DNA of 64,000 bases from DASSUW01 sp963774155 (GTDB taxonomy: Bacteria > Actinomycetota > Thermoleophilia > Solirubrobacterales > Solirubrobacteraceae). Both the position numbers and the translations under genes were made by a program. The notes beneath the pieces were generated by a model that saw nothing but the letters and a program-made list of their open reading frames with translations, had not been told where the DNA came from and searched no databases. The stretch lies in the NCBI GenBank assembly GCA_963774155.1, contig CAVZDW010000008.1:124001-188000 (forward strand), read 5' to 3'. This document shows positions 49,168 through 58,242 of this stretch, in pieces (positions within the stretch are counted from its first letter, which is position 1; each line of letters starts with the position of its first letter).

Positions 49168-50009
49168 GGCCGACACCTCCTTTCGCGCAGGCGGCGTTTC
49201 ACCGCATGGTGCTTTCGCCGGCGGACGCTAGGTGCGGGCCGGAATGAGGGTGCAAGAACGTCGTCGTTTTCCGCAGATGGCTGGAATCGGGCCACGTCGC
49301 GGAGGGTCTCCTCGAGCGCTGCGTGCTCGTCCGCGAAGGCCCGGCGGGTCATCGAGATGCCGACCGCGCCGAGGAAGCGATGGCGGTCGTCGAGGATCGG
49401 CGCGGCGATGCAGCACAGGTCCTCGCCGAACTCCTCCTGGTCGGTGGCGACCCCGGTGCGGCGGATCGCCTGCAGCTCGGCCCGCAGCTCCGCGGGCCGG
49501 GTGATGGTGTGGGCCGTGAAGGTCCGGAGGCCGGCGGCCATGTAGCGCTCGACGGCGTCGTCGGGCGCCAGCGCGAGCACGACCTTGCCGAGCGCCAGCG
49601 CATGCGCGTTGTCGCGGATCTCGGGGTCCATGCCGGCGATCCGCGGCATGCCCTGCACCCCGCGCTCGGCCACCACGCGCAGGTTCCCTTGGTCGGGCAC
49701 GGCCAGATAGGCGCGCTTGTGCGTGCGCGCGAGCAGGTCGTCGACCAGCTTGGAGAGGTCGTGCACCTCCGGCGCGGCGGAGATCACGCGCCGGAAGCCG
49801 GGATCGAGCCCGTAGACGCCGCCGCGGCGGCGCTCGGCGATGCCCTCGTCGACGAGGCTGGCCAGCAGGTTGTAGGCGGTGGAGGAGCTCTTGCCGAGCG
49901 CGGTCGCGACCTCGTCGGCACGGACCCCCTCCGGCGCCCGCGCCAGCAGCCACTCGACCTCCAAAACGGCACGGGCGGTGCTCAGGCCACGGTGATGGCT
50001 CTCCTCCAC
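49164..50009 (-). CDS. IclR-family regulator upstream of the monooxygenase
   Basis: 281 residues from GTG 50009. The winged helix (STARAVLEVEWLLARAPEGV, GKSSSTAYNLLASLVDEGI) is followed by an effector domain with VAERGVQGMPRIAGM, ALGKVVLALAPDD and DEEFGEDLCCIAAPI. The last 20 residues are unusually rich in Arg and His and contain the prmA ribosome binding site. Its TGA overlaps the prmA TTG, so translation of the hydroxylase may depend on this gene. It is read from the same strand and probably the same transcript as the monooxygenase, with the GAF regulator 24 nt upstream. Confidence 0.88.
   Translation of the reverse strand: MEESHHRGLSTARAVLEVEWLLARAPEGVRADEVATALGKSSSTAYNLLASLVDEGIAERRRGGVYGLDPGFRRVISAAPEVHDLSKLVDDLLARTHKRAYLAVPDQGNLRVVAERGVQGMPRIAGMDPEIRDNAHALALGKVVLALAPDDAVERYMAAGLRTFTAHTITRPAELRAELQAIRRTGVATDQEEFGEDLCCIAAPILDDRHRFLGAVGISMTRRAFADEHAALEETLRDVARFQPSAENDDVLAPSFRPAPSVRRRKHHAVKRRLRERRCRP
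49176..49181 (-). promoter_or_regulatory. Ribosome binding site deciding the prmA start
   Basis: AGGAGG read on the minus strand, within the final codons of the IclR gene. It is 8 nt from TTG 49167 but directly abuts the GTG at 49176, so it fits only the TTG start. Confidence 0.65.
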
Positions 50010-50033
50010 ACCAGCAATGAGACCACCGGGCCG

Positions 50034-51563
50034 TTACATCAGCGTTGCACGCAGCTCGGTCACGCGGGCGGCGCAGAGACTGCGCCGCGGATCGCGGTAG
50101 GAGAGCTGTGAGAGCAGGCGCTTCCAGGCGGCGAGGTCCTCCTCGCCGTCGCTCGTGTGGACCCACGCCCACAGGGCGTCGGGGTCGTCGGCGGTCATCA
50201 CCGCCTGGCGCAGCCAGGCGTCCAGGTGCTCGCGCTCGCGCACCACGCCGGGCGCCTCCGAGCCGGGGAGCAGCGGGCCGGGATAGGCCTCCGCCGCTTC
50301 GCGCACGGCACCGGCCGCGAGCAGCCCTTCGACGCGCCGGGCGTCGCTGTCCACGTCGCACGTGAGGCGGTAGCGATCGGTGTCGATCCAGGGGCCGAGC
50401 AGCTTGCGCAGCCGCGATACCTCGACCCGCACCGACGACACGCTGCCGCCGTCGCCGTGGAGACCCGCGCACAGCTCCTCGGCGGTCATCCCGCCGGGGT
50501 GCGCGCAGAGCAGCACGAGGATGTCGGCCAGCCGCGGGCGCAGCTCCTCGCGGCGGCCGTCGAACTCGACGATCGCCTTGTCGGCGCCGAGCAGGGTGAG
50601 CCGGACCAGCGGGCGGGCAGGGCGCTTGGAGGAGCGGTCGATGGTCTGCACGACGAACGCCTCGTGCACGGGACCGACCGGCTCGGCCACCGCGTGCGCG
50701 CCGGAGGGCAGCACCAGCTCGCCGCCGCCCGGGGGGATGGTCAGGCGCCCGGTCGTGCACCAGCCGGTCGGCAGGCGGGTGATCGGCCGCCCGGACGGCG
50801 CGACCAGGGCGCTGGTGGCGGGGGAGCGCAGGACCGCGTCGCCGTAGCGCTGGCGCAGCCGTGCGTCGCGCTCCTGCAGCGTCAGCAGCAGCGAGCCCTC
50901 GACGGCCGCCGCCGTCGCGGTGGCGACGGCGAGGCTGGCGGGGTGGGCGGTCGAGTAGTCGCCGGTGAGGTCGATCACGCCCAGCACCGCGCCGGTGTCG
51001 GGGTCGTGGATCGGGGCGGCCGAGCAGACCCAGCGCTGGACCGGCTCGTGGAAGTGCTCAGGCCCGAAGACCTGCACGGCGTGGTCGACGGCCACGGCGG
51101 TGCCGATCGCGTTGGTGCCGGCGCCGGTCTCGCTCCACAACGTGCCCTCGGCGAAGTTCATGAGCTCGGCGGCGCGCATGCGGATCGCGGCGCTGCCCTC
51201 GATGCTGAGCAGCATGCCCTCGGCGTCGCTGATCACGATCAGGTAGCCGCCCTCCTCGGCCGTGGCGCTGAGGCAGTCGCGGATCAGCCCGGCGGCGCGG
51301 GCGAGCGGGTGCTGCTCCCAGAGGTCGTGCGTCTCCTCCTCGTCGGCCACCACCGGGGCGAAGCGGTTGCCGGTCGGCTGGACGCCGGCCGCGAACGAGC
51401 GCCGCCACGAGTCGGCGATCGGCTCGCGCACGAGCTGCGGATCGTCCCCCTCGTCGTCGCGCCCGAGCTCCTCGACGAACCGCTCCCAGGCGAAGCGCAG
51501 CTCTTGCGCCTTAACCGTCGGCGCGGTTCCCACGTCGATGGCCAGCCAGGTGTTCGCGCTCAT
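50034..51563 (-). CDS. GAF-domain regulator with C-terminal winged helix
   Basis: 509 residues from ATG 51563 (GAGAGG upstream). The N-terminal part (about 20-215) is an AcoR-like sensor: REPIADSWRRSFAAGVQP, a GAF domain with FAEGTLWSETGAGTNAIGTA and RWVCSAAPIHDP. The C-terminal half lacks the AAA+ sigma-54 activator domain. It carries instead an OmpR/SARP-like winged helix (LRPRLADILVLLCAHPGGMTAEEL, SSVRVEVSRLRKLLG). In mycobacterial Mim systems the regulator is an AcoR-type sigma-54 activator; here the sensor is kept but the output module differs. It diverges from an aldehyde dehydrogenase and leads the monooxygenase operon. Confidence 0.85.
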   Translation of the reverse strand: MSANTWLAIDVGTAPTVKAQELRFAWERFVEELGRDDEGDDPQLVREPIADSWRRSFAAGVQPTGNRFAPVVADEEETHDLWEQHPLARAAGLIRDCLSATAEEGGYLIVISDAEGMLLSIEGSAAIRMRAAELMNFAEGTLWSETGAGTNAIGTAVAVDHAVQVFGPEHFHEPVQRWVCSAAPIHDPDTGAVLGVIDLTGDYSTAHPASLAVATATAAAVEGSLLLTLQERDARLRQRYGDAVLRSPATSALVAPSGRPITRLPTGWCTTGRLTIPPGGGELVLPSGAHAVAEPVGPVHEAFVVQTIDRSSKRPARPLVRLTLLGADKAIVEFDGRREELRPRLADILVLLCAHPGGMTAEELCAGLHGDGGSVSSVRVEVSRLRKLLGPWIDTDRYRLTCDVDSDARRVEGLLAAGAVREAAEAYPGPLLPGSEAPGVVREREHLDAWLRQAVMTADDPDALWAWVHTSDGEEDLAAWKRLLSQLSYRDPRRSLCAARVTELRATLM

Positions 51564-51674
51564 GGGCCTCTCGGGTGTTCCCGCGATCGTGCTCCGAATC
51601 ACAGTACACCTTGCGGATTCCAGCCATCGTGGATCTTTTTGACCCCGGCTGGCCGCGCGGCGACCCTGCGGCGC

Positions 51675-53192
51675 GTGACGACTGCCCCGGCAGCGACGAG
51701 GTTCCGCGCCCCCGCGCCGTTTCGCCGCTACCGCATGCTGATCGGCGGCGAGTGGGTCGACGCACAGTCGGGCGTCACGTTCCAAACGGTGGATCCCTTC
51801 ACCGGTCGGCCGTGGGCCGAGGTGCCGCGCGCCGGCGCCGAGGACGTGGCCGCGGCCGTGCGCGCGGCCCGGGCGGCGTTCGACGACGGGCCCTGGCGGG
51901 GGATGACCGGCGCCGAGCGGGCGCGGCTGCTGCGCCGGCTCGCCGAGCTCATCGCCGAGGAGGCCGAGCGGATCGCGGTGGTCGAGACCACCGACAACGG
52001 CAAGCTCATCCGCGAGATGGAGGGTCAGCTCCGCGGGCTGGCCGACCACTACCTGTACTTCGCCGGGGCGGCCGACAAGGTCGGCGGCGAGACGATCCCG
52101 CCGGACCGCTCCACGTTCTTCATCTACACGCTGCGGGAGCCGGTCGGCGTCGTGGCGGCCATCACGCCCTGGAACTCGCCGGTGCTGCTCACGAGCTGGA
52201 AGCTCGCGCCGGCGCTGGCCGCGGGCTGCACCGTGGTGGTCAAGCCCGCCGAGCAGGCGCCCGCGTCGACGCTCGAGTTCGCCGAGCTGTTCGAGCAGGC
52301 GGGCTTCCCGCCCGGCGTCGTCAACGTGATCACCGGCTTCGGGCCGGATGCCGGGGCGCCGCTCGTCGCCGACCCCGGGGTCGACAAGGTCGCGTTCACG
52401 GGCGCCACCTCGACCGGCCGGGAGGTGATGAAGGGCGCGGCGACGCACCTCGCGCGCGTGAGCCTCGAGCTCGGGGGCAAGTCGCCGAACATCGTGTTCG
52501 CCGACGCCGACCTCGAGGCCGCCGCCGGCGGCGTGGTGGCCGGCGTCTTCGCGGCCAGCGGGCAAACCTGCATGGCCGGCTCGCGCCTGCTGGTCGAGGA
52601 CGCCGTCCACGACGAGCTGCTCGAGCGCCTCGCCGGGCGTGCGCGGGCGATCCGGCTCGGCGATCCGCTCGATCCGGCGACCGAGATGGGCCCGGTGGCC
52701 TTCGCCGAGCACCGCACGAACGTCGAGCGCCACATCGCCGCGGCCGTCGAGGACGGCGCGCGGCTGGTCTGCGGCGGCGGCCGCCCGGACGCGTTCCCGG
52801 ACGCCTTCTTCGTCGAGCCGACGATCTTCGACGGGGTCGACGCGTCGATGCGCCTGGCCCGCGAGGAGGTGTTCGGGCCGGTCCTCGCGGTGCAGCGCTT
52901 CACGGGCGAGGCCGAAGCGGTCCGCATGGCCAACGCCACCGAGTTCGGCCTGGCCGCCGGCGTCTGGACGAGCGACGTGCGCCGCGCGCACCGGATGGCC
53001 CAGGCGCTGCGCGCCGGGACCGTGTGGGTCAACGCCTACCGCGCCGTCGGGCCGATGGCGCCGTTCGGCGGGTTCGGGGCCAGCGGGATGGGGCGCGAGA
53101 ACGGCCTCGTCGCGCTCGACGAGTACACCGAGGTCAAGACCGTCTGGATCGAGCTCAGTGGAGCCGCGCGCGACCCCTTCAAGCTGGGCTGA
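51675..53192 (+). CDS. Aldehyde dehydrogenase divergent from the monooxygenase operon
   Basis: 505 residues from GTG 51675. Landmarks are TPWNSPVLLTSWKLAPALAAG, FTGATSTGREVMKGAA, the base Glu in SLELGGKSPN, the nucleophile Cys in ASGQTCMAGSR and EEVFGPVLAV. It is closest to the broad ALDH class acting on aliphatic or aromatic aldehydes. Placed back to back with the GAF regulator it is probably co-regulated with the monooxygenase and oxidises an aldehyde derived from its alcohol product (for example from acetone or 1-propanol metabolism). The intergenic region is 111 nt with no clear consensus promoter. Confidence 0.88.
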   Translation: MTTAPAATRFRAPAPFRRYRMLIGGEWVDAQSGVTFQTVDPFTGRPWAEVPRAGAEDVAAAVRAARAAFDDGPWRGMTGAERARLLRRLAELIAEEAERIAVVETTDNGKLIREMEGQLRGLADHYLYFAGAADKVGGETIPPDRSTFFIYTLREPVGVVAAITPWNSPVLLTSWKLAPALAAGCTVVVKPAEQAPASTLEFAELFEQAGFPPGVVNVITGFGPDAGAPLVADPGVDKVAFTGATSTGREVMKGAATHLARVSLELGGKSPNIVFADADLEAAAGGVVAGVFAASGQTCMAGSRLLVEDAVHDELLERLAGRARAIRLGDPLDPATEMGPVAFAEHRTNVERHIAAAVEDGARLVCGGGRPDAFPDAFFVEPTIFDGVDASMRLAREEVFGPVLAVQRFTGEAEAVRMANATEFGLAAGVWTSDVRRAHRMAQALRAGTVWVNAYRAVGPMAPFGGFGASGMGRENGLVALDEYTEVKTVWIELSGAARDPFKLG

Positions 53193-53206
53193 CCTACCCT
53201 GGCAGC

Positions 53207-53962
53207 GTGCCCGTCACGGTCGCCGCCCTCGCTCTCGCGCCGGTCAAGGGCATGCGGCTGGCGACGGCCGATGCGCTGGAGATCGGGCCGCTCGGGGTGA
53301 TCGGCGATCGTGCGTTCCTCGTCGTCGACGAGGCCGCCGACCTGCTGCTCAGCGCCCGCAACGCCTCGCTGCTGCAGGTCGTCGCGCGATGGGCGGACGG
53401 CGTGCTCTCGCTGTCGTTCCCGGACGGGACCGAGGTGGCGGAGGCGCCGCGTCTCGGCGCGGCGGCCACCACCGCGAACTACGAGGGCCGGCCGATCGCC
53501 GGCCGGCTCGTCGAGGGCGACCTGGCGGCGGCGCTCTCCCGGCACCTCGGCAGGCGGGTGCGGCTCCTGGCGCGCGATGCGGACCAGCGCGGCGCCGACG
53601 ACGCCCCGGTGACGATCATGTCGAGTGCCTCGCTGGCCGCGCTCGGCGTGCCCGACGGGCGGCGCTTCCGGATGAGCATCACGCTCGACGGCGTCGAGGC
53701 GTTCCAGGAGCACGGCTGGGGCGGCCGCGAGCTGGCGATCGGCGAAGCGCTGCTGCGCGTGACCGAGCCGGTGCCGCGCTGCGTCGTCACGACCCGCGAT
53801 CCCGAGCGCGGCGTCCGCGACGCGCCGACGCTGAAGGCGCTCGCCGATCTGCGCGGCAGGCGCGACGTGACCTTCGGCATGTGGTGCGAGGTCGTCGCGC
53901 CCGGCCGGGTCCGCGTGGGCGACGAGGCTCATCTGGATTCATTCCGTTCTTCGAACCGGTAA
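53207..53962 (+). CDS. MOSC-domain protein
   Basis: 251 residues from GTG 53207. An N-terminal MOSC_N beta-barrel (ALALAPVKGMRLATADALEI, GDRAFLVVDE) precedes a MOSC domain with SSASLAALGV, RFRMSITLDGVEAFQEHGWGGRELAIG and PVPRCVVTTRDPERG. The Cys in RCVVTT corresponds to the site for a molybdenum cofactor or sulfur carrier. The family moves molybdenum-cofactor sulfur or reduces N-hydroxylated compounds. A molybdopterin oxidoreductase gene follows three genes later. It stands 14 nt after the aldehyde dehydrogenase stop. Confidence 0.87.
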   Translation: MPVTVAALALAPVKGMRLATADALEIGPLGVIGDRAFLVVDEAADLLLSARNASLLQVVARWADGVLSLSFPDGTEVAEAPRLGAAATTANYEGRPIAGRLVEGDLAAALSRHLGRRVRLLARDADQRGADDAPVTIMSSASLAALGVPDGRRFRMSITLDGVEAFQEHGWGGRELAIGEALLRVTEPVPRCVVTTRDPERGVRDAPTLKALADLRGRRDVTFGMWCEVVAPGRVRVGDEAHLDSFRSSNR

Positions 53963-53973
53963 GGTCCGGGCTC

Positions 53974-54417
53974 GTGCTGATGGAGGGAATCACCGTCCGC
54001 CTGCGCGAGGCCGGGCTGCGCGTCACCGCGCCGCGGGTCTCCGTCCTCGCCGTCCTCGACGAAGCGCACGACCACCCGCGGATCGACCAGATCATCGATC
54101 GCGTGCGGGCCTCCGGCGTCAGCATCTCGACCCAGGCCGCCTACGACGTCTGCGAGGCGCTGCATCGCGCCGGCCTCGCCCAGAAGATCGCGCCGTCGGG
54201 CGGTCCGGTCCGCTTCGAGTCACGGACCGGTGACAACCATCACCACCTGGTCTGCCGAGACTGTGGGCTGACGGTCGACGTCGACTGCTCGATCGGCGAG
54301 GCGCCCTGCCTCGACCCGGTCGACGCCCGCGGCTTCGCCATCCACGAGGCCGAGGTCACGTATTGGGGGCGGTGCCCCACCTGCCAGAAGGAACACGACG
54401 AAGGGATGAGCGCATGA
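53974..54417 (+). CDS. Fur-family peroxide/metal regulator
   Basis: 147 residues from GTG 53974 (ATG 53980 is equally possible). The N-terminal winged helix has REAGLRVTAPRVSVLAVLDEAHDHP and STQAAYDVCEALHRAGL. The dimerisation domain has the metal motif DNHHHLVCRDCG and a C-terminal CPTC zinc pair. Its stop overlaps the catalase ATG, so it resembles the FurA/CatR-catalase arrangement where the regulator represses the catalase until peroxide or iron changes. The HHH run and both Cys pairs are complete. Confidence 0.9.
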   Translation: MLMEGITVRLREAGLRVTAPRVSVLAVLDEAHDHPRIDQIIDRVRASGVSISTQAAYDVCEALHRAGLAQKIAPSGGPVRFESRTGDNHHHLVCRDCGLTVDVDCSIGEAPCLDPVDARGFAIHEAEVTYWGRCPTCQKEHDEGMSA

Positions 54418-56075
54418 GCGAAGACGGCAACGGGCGCAAGAACCTCACCACCCGCCAGGGTCACCCGGTCTCCGACAACCAGAACCAGCGGACCATCGGC
54501 GAGCGCGGTCCTGCGACGCTCGAGAACTACCACTTCCTCGAGAAGATGAGCCACTTCGACCGCGAGCGCATCCCGGAGCGCGTGGTCCACGCTCGCGGCA
54601 CGACGTCGTACGGCTACTTCGAGGCCTACGGCAAGGTCGGCGACGAGCCGATCTCGAAGTACACGCGCGCGAAGCTGTTCCAGGAGGCGGGCAAGCGCAC
54701 CGAGGTCGCGCTGCGCTTCTCCACCGTGGCCGGCGGCCGCGACTCGTCCGAGGCGACCCGCGACCCGCGCGGCTTCGCGATCAAGTTCTACACCGAGGAC
54801 GGCAACTGGGACCTCGTCGGGAACAACCTCGGCGTCTTCTTCATCCGCGACGCCATCAAGTTCCCGGACTTCATCCACTCCCAGAAGCCCGACCCGGTGA
54901 CCTTCGAGCGGCAGATCGCGAACCGCGTGTTCGACTTCATCAGCCAGTCGCCCGAGTCGCTGCACATGGTCACGCTCGTCTTCGGCCCGCGCGGCATCCC
55001 GGCCAGCTACCGGACGATGCAGGGCTTCGGCGTCAACACCTACAAGTGGGTCAACGCCGAGGGCGAGACCAAGCTCGTCAAGTACCACTGGCACCCGAAG
55101 CAGGGCGTGAAGAGCTGGACGGACGCCGACGCCGCGGTGATGCAGGGCAAGGAGCTCGGCTGTCACACGCGCGACCTCAGCGAGGCGATCTCGCGCGGCG
55201 AGTACCCCGAGTGGGAGCTGCTCGTCCAGCTGATGGACGACAACGACCACCCGGAGCTCGACTTCGACCCGCTCGACGACACCAAGGTCTGGCCGGAGGA
55301 GCAGTTCCCGCTGCGCCCGGTCGGCCGCCTCGTGCTCGATCGCAACGTGAAGAACTTCTTCGCCGAGAACGAGCAGATCGCGTTCGGCACCGGCGTGCTC
55401 GTCGACGGGCTCGACTTCTCCGACGACAAGATGCTCGTCGGGCGCACGTTCTCCTACAGCGACACCCAGCGCTATCGCGTCGGCCCCAACTACCTCCAGC
55501 TGCCGGTCAACCAGCCCAAGAACGGGCCGCCGGCGACCAACCAGCGCGACAGCCAGATGGCCTACTACGTGGACCAGACCGGTCAGAACCCGAGCGTCAA
55601 CTACGAGCCGTCGATCACCGGCGGCCTGTCCGAGGCGCCCAAGCCCGCGCATGACGAGCAGGGCCCGGTCATCGAGGGCCGGCTCACGCGCTCGCGGATC
55701 GCGCGCACGAACGACTACCAGCAGCCCGGCGAGCGCTACCTGCTGTCCGAGCAGTGGGAGAAGGACGACCTCGTCGGCAACCTGACGAACCTGCTCTCCC
55801 AGTGCGATCGCCCGATCCAGGAGCGCATGGTCTGGCACCTGTTCCTGTGCGAGGACGAGCTGGGCCAGCGCGTCGGCGACGGCCTCGGCATCTCGGCCGA
55901 CGACGTCAAGCACCTGAAGCCCGTCCCGACGCAGGGCTGGGGCCCCGCCGAGCAGGAGCGGCTCGACAACCTCGGCAACAACGGCACGCGCAACGTCGAG
56001 GGCCGCGTCATGACGCACTGCGTGCCCAACGAGCACGTCGCGATCGCCGAGGAGGAGTTCGCCTCGGCGAAGTAG
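54414..56075 (+). CDS. Monofunctional heme catalase
   Basis: 553 residues. The catalytic His is in ERVVHARGTTSYGYF (about 60-70), the Asn in YTEDGNWDLVGNN, and the proximal heme Tyr in RTFSYSDTQRYRVG. Clade features include FSTVAGGRDSSEATRDPRGFAIKFY and a short C-terminal tail without a flavodoxin-like domain, so it is a small-subunit clade 3-like enzyme with a slightly long C-terminus. It splits H2O2, which is also produced by the choline oxidase encoded earlier in the window. It is translationally coupled to the Fur gene. Confidence 0.95.
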   Translation: MSEDGNGRKNLTTRQGHPVSDNQNQRTIGERGPATLENYHFLEKMSHFDRERIPERVVHARGTTSYGYFEAYGKVGDEPISKYTRAKLFQEAGKRTEVALRFSTVAGGRDSSEATRDPRGFAIKFYTEDGNWDLVGNNLGVFFIRDAIKFPDFIHSQKPDPVTFERQIANRVFDFISQSPESLHMVTLVFGPRGIPASYRTMQGFGVNTYKWVNAEGETKLVKYHWHPKQGVKSWTDADAAVMQGKELGCHTRDLSEAISRGEYPEWELLVQLMDDNDHPELDFDPLDDTKVWPEEQFPLRPVGRLVLDRNVKNFFAENEQIAFGTGVLVDGLDFSDDKMLVGRTFSYSDTQRYRVGPNYLQLPVNQPKNGPPATNQRDSQMAYYVDQTGQNPSVNYEPSITGGLSEAPKPAHDEQGPVIEGRLTRSRIARTNDYQQPGERYLLSEQWEKDDLVGNLTNLLSQCDRPIQERMVWHLFLCEDELGQRVGDGLGISADDVKHLKPVPTQGWGPAEQERLDNLGNNGTRNVEGRVMTHCVPNEHVAIAEEEFASAK

Positions 56076-56120
56076 GTCTTCGGCTGGCGGCGGTCTCCCG
56101 CGATGCGGGAGACTGCCGTC

Positions 56121-56723
56121 ATGCCCATCACCAGAGGCTTCCGGCGCCGCCACGCCGAGCCGCCCCCCGGCACCACGCTGCCGCCGGGCCAGTACCTGAC
56201 CGACGGGTTCCCGGTGCTTTCGGCCGGGCCGACCCCGCACATCCCGTCCGACCGCTGGCAGTTCTCGATCTCCGGCGAGGTCGACGGGGAGCGCAGCTGG
56301 ACCTGGGACGAGTTCCAGGCGCTGCCGCGCGAGACGTTCACCGTCGACATCCACTGCGTGACGTCGTGGTCGAAGCTCGGCACGGAGTGGGAGGGCGTGT
56401 CGGTCGACACGCTGCTCGACGGGCTCGAGCCGCTCGGCGGCTACGTGATGGCCGGCAGCTACGGCGGCTACACGACGAACCTGCCGCTCGACGACCTCAC
56501 GGACGGCAAGGCGTGGGTCGTCTACACCTACGACGGTGCGCCGCTGGAGCCCGAGCACGGCGGGCCGGCACGGCTGCTCGTCCCGCACCTGTACTTCTGG
56601 AAGAGCGCCAAGTGGGTCAACGAGCTCGTCTTCATGGACTACGACGAGCCCGGCTTCTGGGAGTCGCTCGGCTACCACGACCGCGGCGATCCGTGGCGCG
56701 AGCAGCGCTACCAGGGAGACTGA
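56121..56723 (+). CDS. Molybdopterin-dependent oxidoreductase, sulfite oxidase-like
   Basis: 200 residues from ATG 56121 (GGGAGA upstream). The sulfite-oxidase-type Mo-binding domain has RWQFSISGEVDGERSWTWDEF, the Mo-ligating Cys in VDIHCVTSWSKLG, GSYGGYTTNLPLDDL and PHLYFWKSAKWVNEL. There is no dimerisation domain and no Tat signal, so it resembles cytoplasmic YedY/MsrP-type single-domain proteins. It forms a unit with the flavin reductase and zinc-ribbon protein that follow, 4 nt downstream, which probably supply electrons. Substrate unknown. Confidence 0.87.
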   Translation: MPITRGFRRRHAEPPPGTTLPPGQYLTDGFPVLSAGPTPHIPSDRWQFSISGEVDGERSWTWDEFQALPRETFTVDIHCVTSWSKLGTEWEGVSVDTLLDGLEPLGGYVMAGSYGGYTTNLPLDDLTDGKAWVVYTYDGAPLEPEHGGPARLLVPHLYFWKSAKWVNELVFMDYDEPGFWESLGYHDRGDPWREQRYQGD

Positions 56724-56727
56724 CACC

Positions 56728-57441
56728 GTGGCGGAGTGGCTGGAGGCCGAGGTCCGCGAGGTCGTGCGCGAGACGGCGACCGCGGCGACGCTGCGGCTCG
56801 ACGTCCCCGGCTGGCGCGGCCACACCGCGGGCCAGCACATGGACGTCCGGCTGACGGCCGACGACGGCTACACGGCGCAGCGCAGCTACTCGATCGCCAC
56901 GCCGCCCGAGGACGGCTCGCCGGCGATCACCGTCGAGCGGCTCGACGATGGCGAGGTCTCGCCCTATCTGGTCGACGAGGCGCAGGCCGGCGACTCGCTC
57001 GAGGTGCGTGGCCCGGTCGGCGGCTGGTTCGTCTGGCTCGCTTCGCGCGGCGGCCCGCTGTTCCTCGTGGGCGGCGGCTCGGGGCTGGTGCCGCTGATGT
57101 CGATGCTGCGCCATCGGCAGCGCGCCGGCAGCGACGCCGAGGCCCGGCTGCTGCTCTCGGCGCGGCGGCCGCAGGACGTGCTCTACGCGAACGAGCTGCC
57201 CACGCTGGGGATCGAGATCGTGCAGACCTACACACGCGAGGCGCCGGAGGGCTGGACCGGCCACGCCCGCCGCGTCGACCGGGCCATGCTGGCCGAGGTG
57301 GCGTTCCCGCCGCAGGCGCGGCCGTGGATCTTCGTCTGCGGCCCCACGGGCTTCGTGGAGAGCGTGGCCGAGGACCTCGTGGCGCTCGGGCACCACGCAT
57401 CGCGGATCCGGACCGAGCGCTTCGGCGCGACAGGAGGGTGA
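56728..57441 (+). CDS. FAD/NAD(P)-binding oxidoreductase (ferredoxin reductase-like)
   Basis: 237 residues from GTG 56728. The flavin domain has AGQHMDVRL and RSYSIATPPE, and the nucleotide domain has LFLVGGGSGLVPLMSMLRHRQ and IFVCGPTGFVESVAEDL. No ferredoxin domain is attached. It probably reduces the adjacent molybdopterin enzyme or a partner. It is complete and starts 4 nt after the previous stop; the next gene follows 2 nt after its own stop. Confidence 0.87.
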   Translation: MAEWLEAEVREVVRETATAATLRLDVPGWRGHTAGQHMDVRLTADDGYTAQRSYSIATPPEDGSPAITVERLDDGEVSPYLVDEAQAGDSLEVRGPVGGWFVWLASRGGPLFLVGGGSGLVPLMSMLRHRQRAGSDAEARLLLSARRPQDVLYANELPTLGIEIVQTYTREAPEGWTGHARRVDRAMLAEVAFPPQARPWIFVCGPTGFVESVAEDLVALGHHASRIRTERFGATGG

Positions 57442-57443
57442 CG

Positions 57444-57704
57444 ATGGACGCAGACGAGCTGCGGCTCGACGGCAACGCGGCCGCTGGAATGCTGGACGAG
57501 ATCTTCCGCGTGGAGGTGACCAGCGCGGTGGCGACCTGCGCGGGCTGCGGCGCCCGCGAGGCGATGGGGGAGGTGCACGTGTACGCGCACGGGCCGGGCG
57601 TCGTCCTGCGCTGCCCGGGGTGCGACTCGGTCGTGATGCGCTTCGCGCGGATCCGCGGCCGGCTCGTGGCCGACATGCGCGGGGTGCGCCACGTGACGTT
57701 CTAG
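57444..57704 (+). CDS. Small zinc-ribbon protein (DUF6510-like)
   Basis: 86 residues with two CxxC pairs (TCAGCG and RCPGCD) about 30 residues apart, making a likely zinc ribbon, and a LAGNAAAGMLDEIF-like N-terminus (RLDGNAAAGMLDEIFRVE). It is the third gene of the molybdopterin oxidoreductase set, and small proteins of this type recur in that position in actinobacteria. No enzyme activity can be assigned. GGAGGGTG precedes the ATG. About 160 nt without a gene follow; I see no clear structure there. Confidence 0.8.
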   Translation: MDADELRLDGNAAAGMLDEIFRVEVTSAVATCAGCGAREAMGEVHVYAHGPGVVLRCPGCDSVVMRFARIRGRLVADMRGVRHVTF

Positions 57705-57864
57705 CGTCGCGGTCCGCAACTTCGGTCGTCGGCTGCGGGATGCATCGTCGTGTCTGGCGTTCGCCGGCGACCACGGTCGTACCGGGCGTACGTGGGTGGT
57801 CGACGGCGGGCGCCAGGCGCGGCGAGGCGCCCGCAGACGGCCAGCGAAGTTCCGGATCGGGACG

Positions 57865-58230
57865 CTAGAGCGGCGTCTCGTCGCGCGCCGACCACCACTC
57901 GTCTCCGTAGCTGATCGTCAGCTCCTCGCCGCGCTCGACGCGGCGGAGGGTGACGAAGTCGAGCGACTCGGAGTCCTCCTGGTAGTAGTCGACGTTCGGC
58001 TCGGCCGAGTGGTTGTACAGGCTCCCGAAGCCGAGCACGACGAGGAACTTCCCCTCGTTCGTCGATTCGAAGAGGTAGTCGGCCAGCGCGCCGCCACCGT
58101 CCGAGATCTCCACGGTCGGGCATACCTCGACGGTCTCGCCCTCGGCGAACGTGCGGGTCGCGAACACGCCGCGACCGCGCGGTCCCTGACGAACCGTCAG
58201 TCCTCGCCTCCCGGCGATTTTCTTGGGCAC
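57865..58230 (-). CDS. SET-domain protein
   Basis: 121 residues, just a SET core: GRGVFATRTFAEGETVEVCP (SAM-binding start), the pseudoknot GSLYNHSAEPNVDY (NHS motif, Asn-His for SAM) and EELTISYGDEWW (catalytic Tyr). SET proteins methylate lysines; bacterial stand-alone forms have few known targets. GTG 58230. The ArsR-like gene lies 12 nt upstream on the same strand, so they may be co-transcribed. Confidence 0.85.
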   Translation of the reverse strand: MPKKIAGRRGLTVRQGPRGRGVFATRTFAEGETVEVCPTVEISDGGGALADYLFESTNEGKFLVVLGFGSLYNHSAEPNVDYYQEDSESLDFVTLRRVERGEELTISYGDEWWSARDETPL

Positions 58231-58242
58231 CGCAGGGGGAGG

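Noticed and set aside
57705..57864. Possible small RNA or gene in the 160-nt gap
   Set aside because: No convincing promoter, stem-loop with U-run or conserved frame could be seen.
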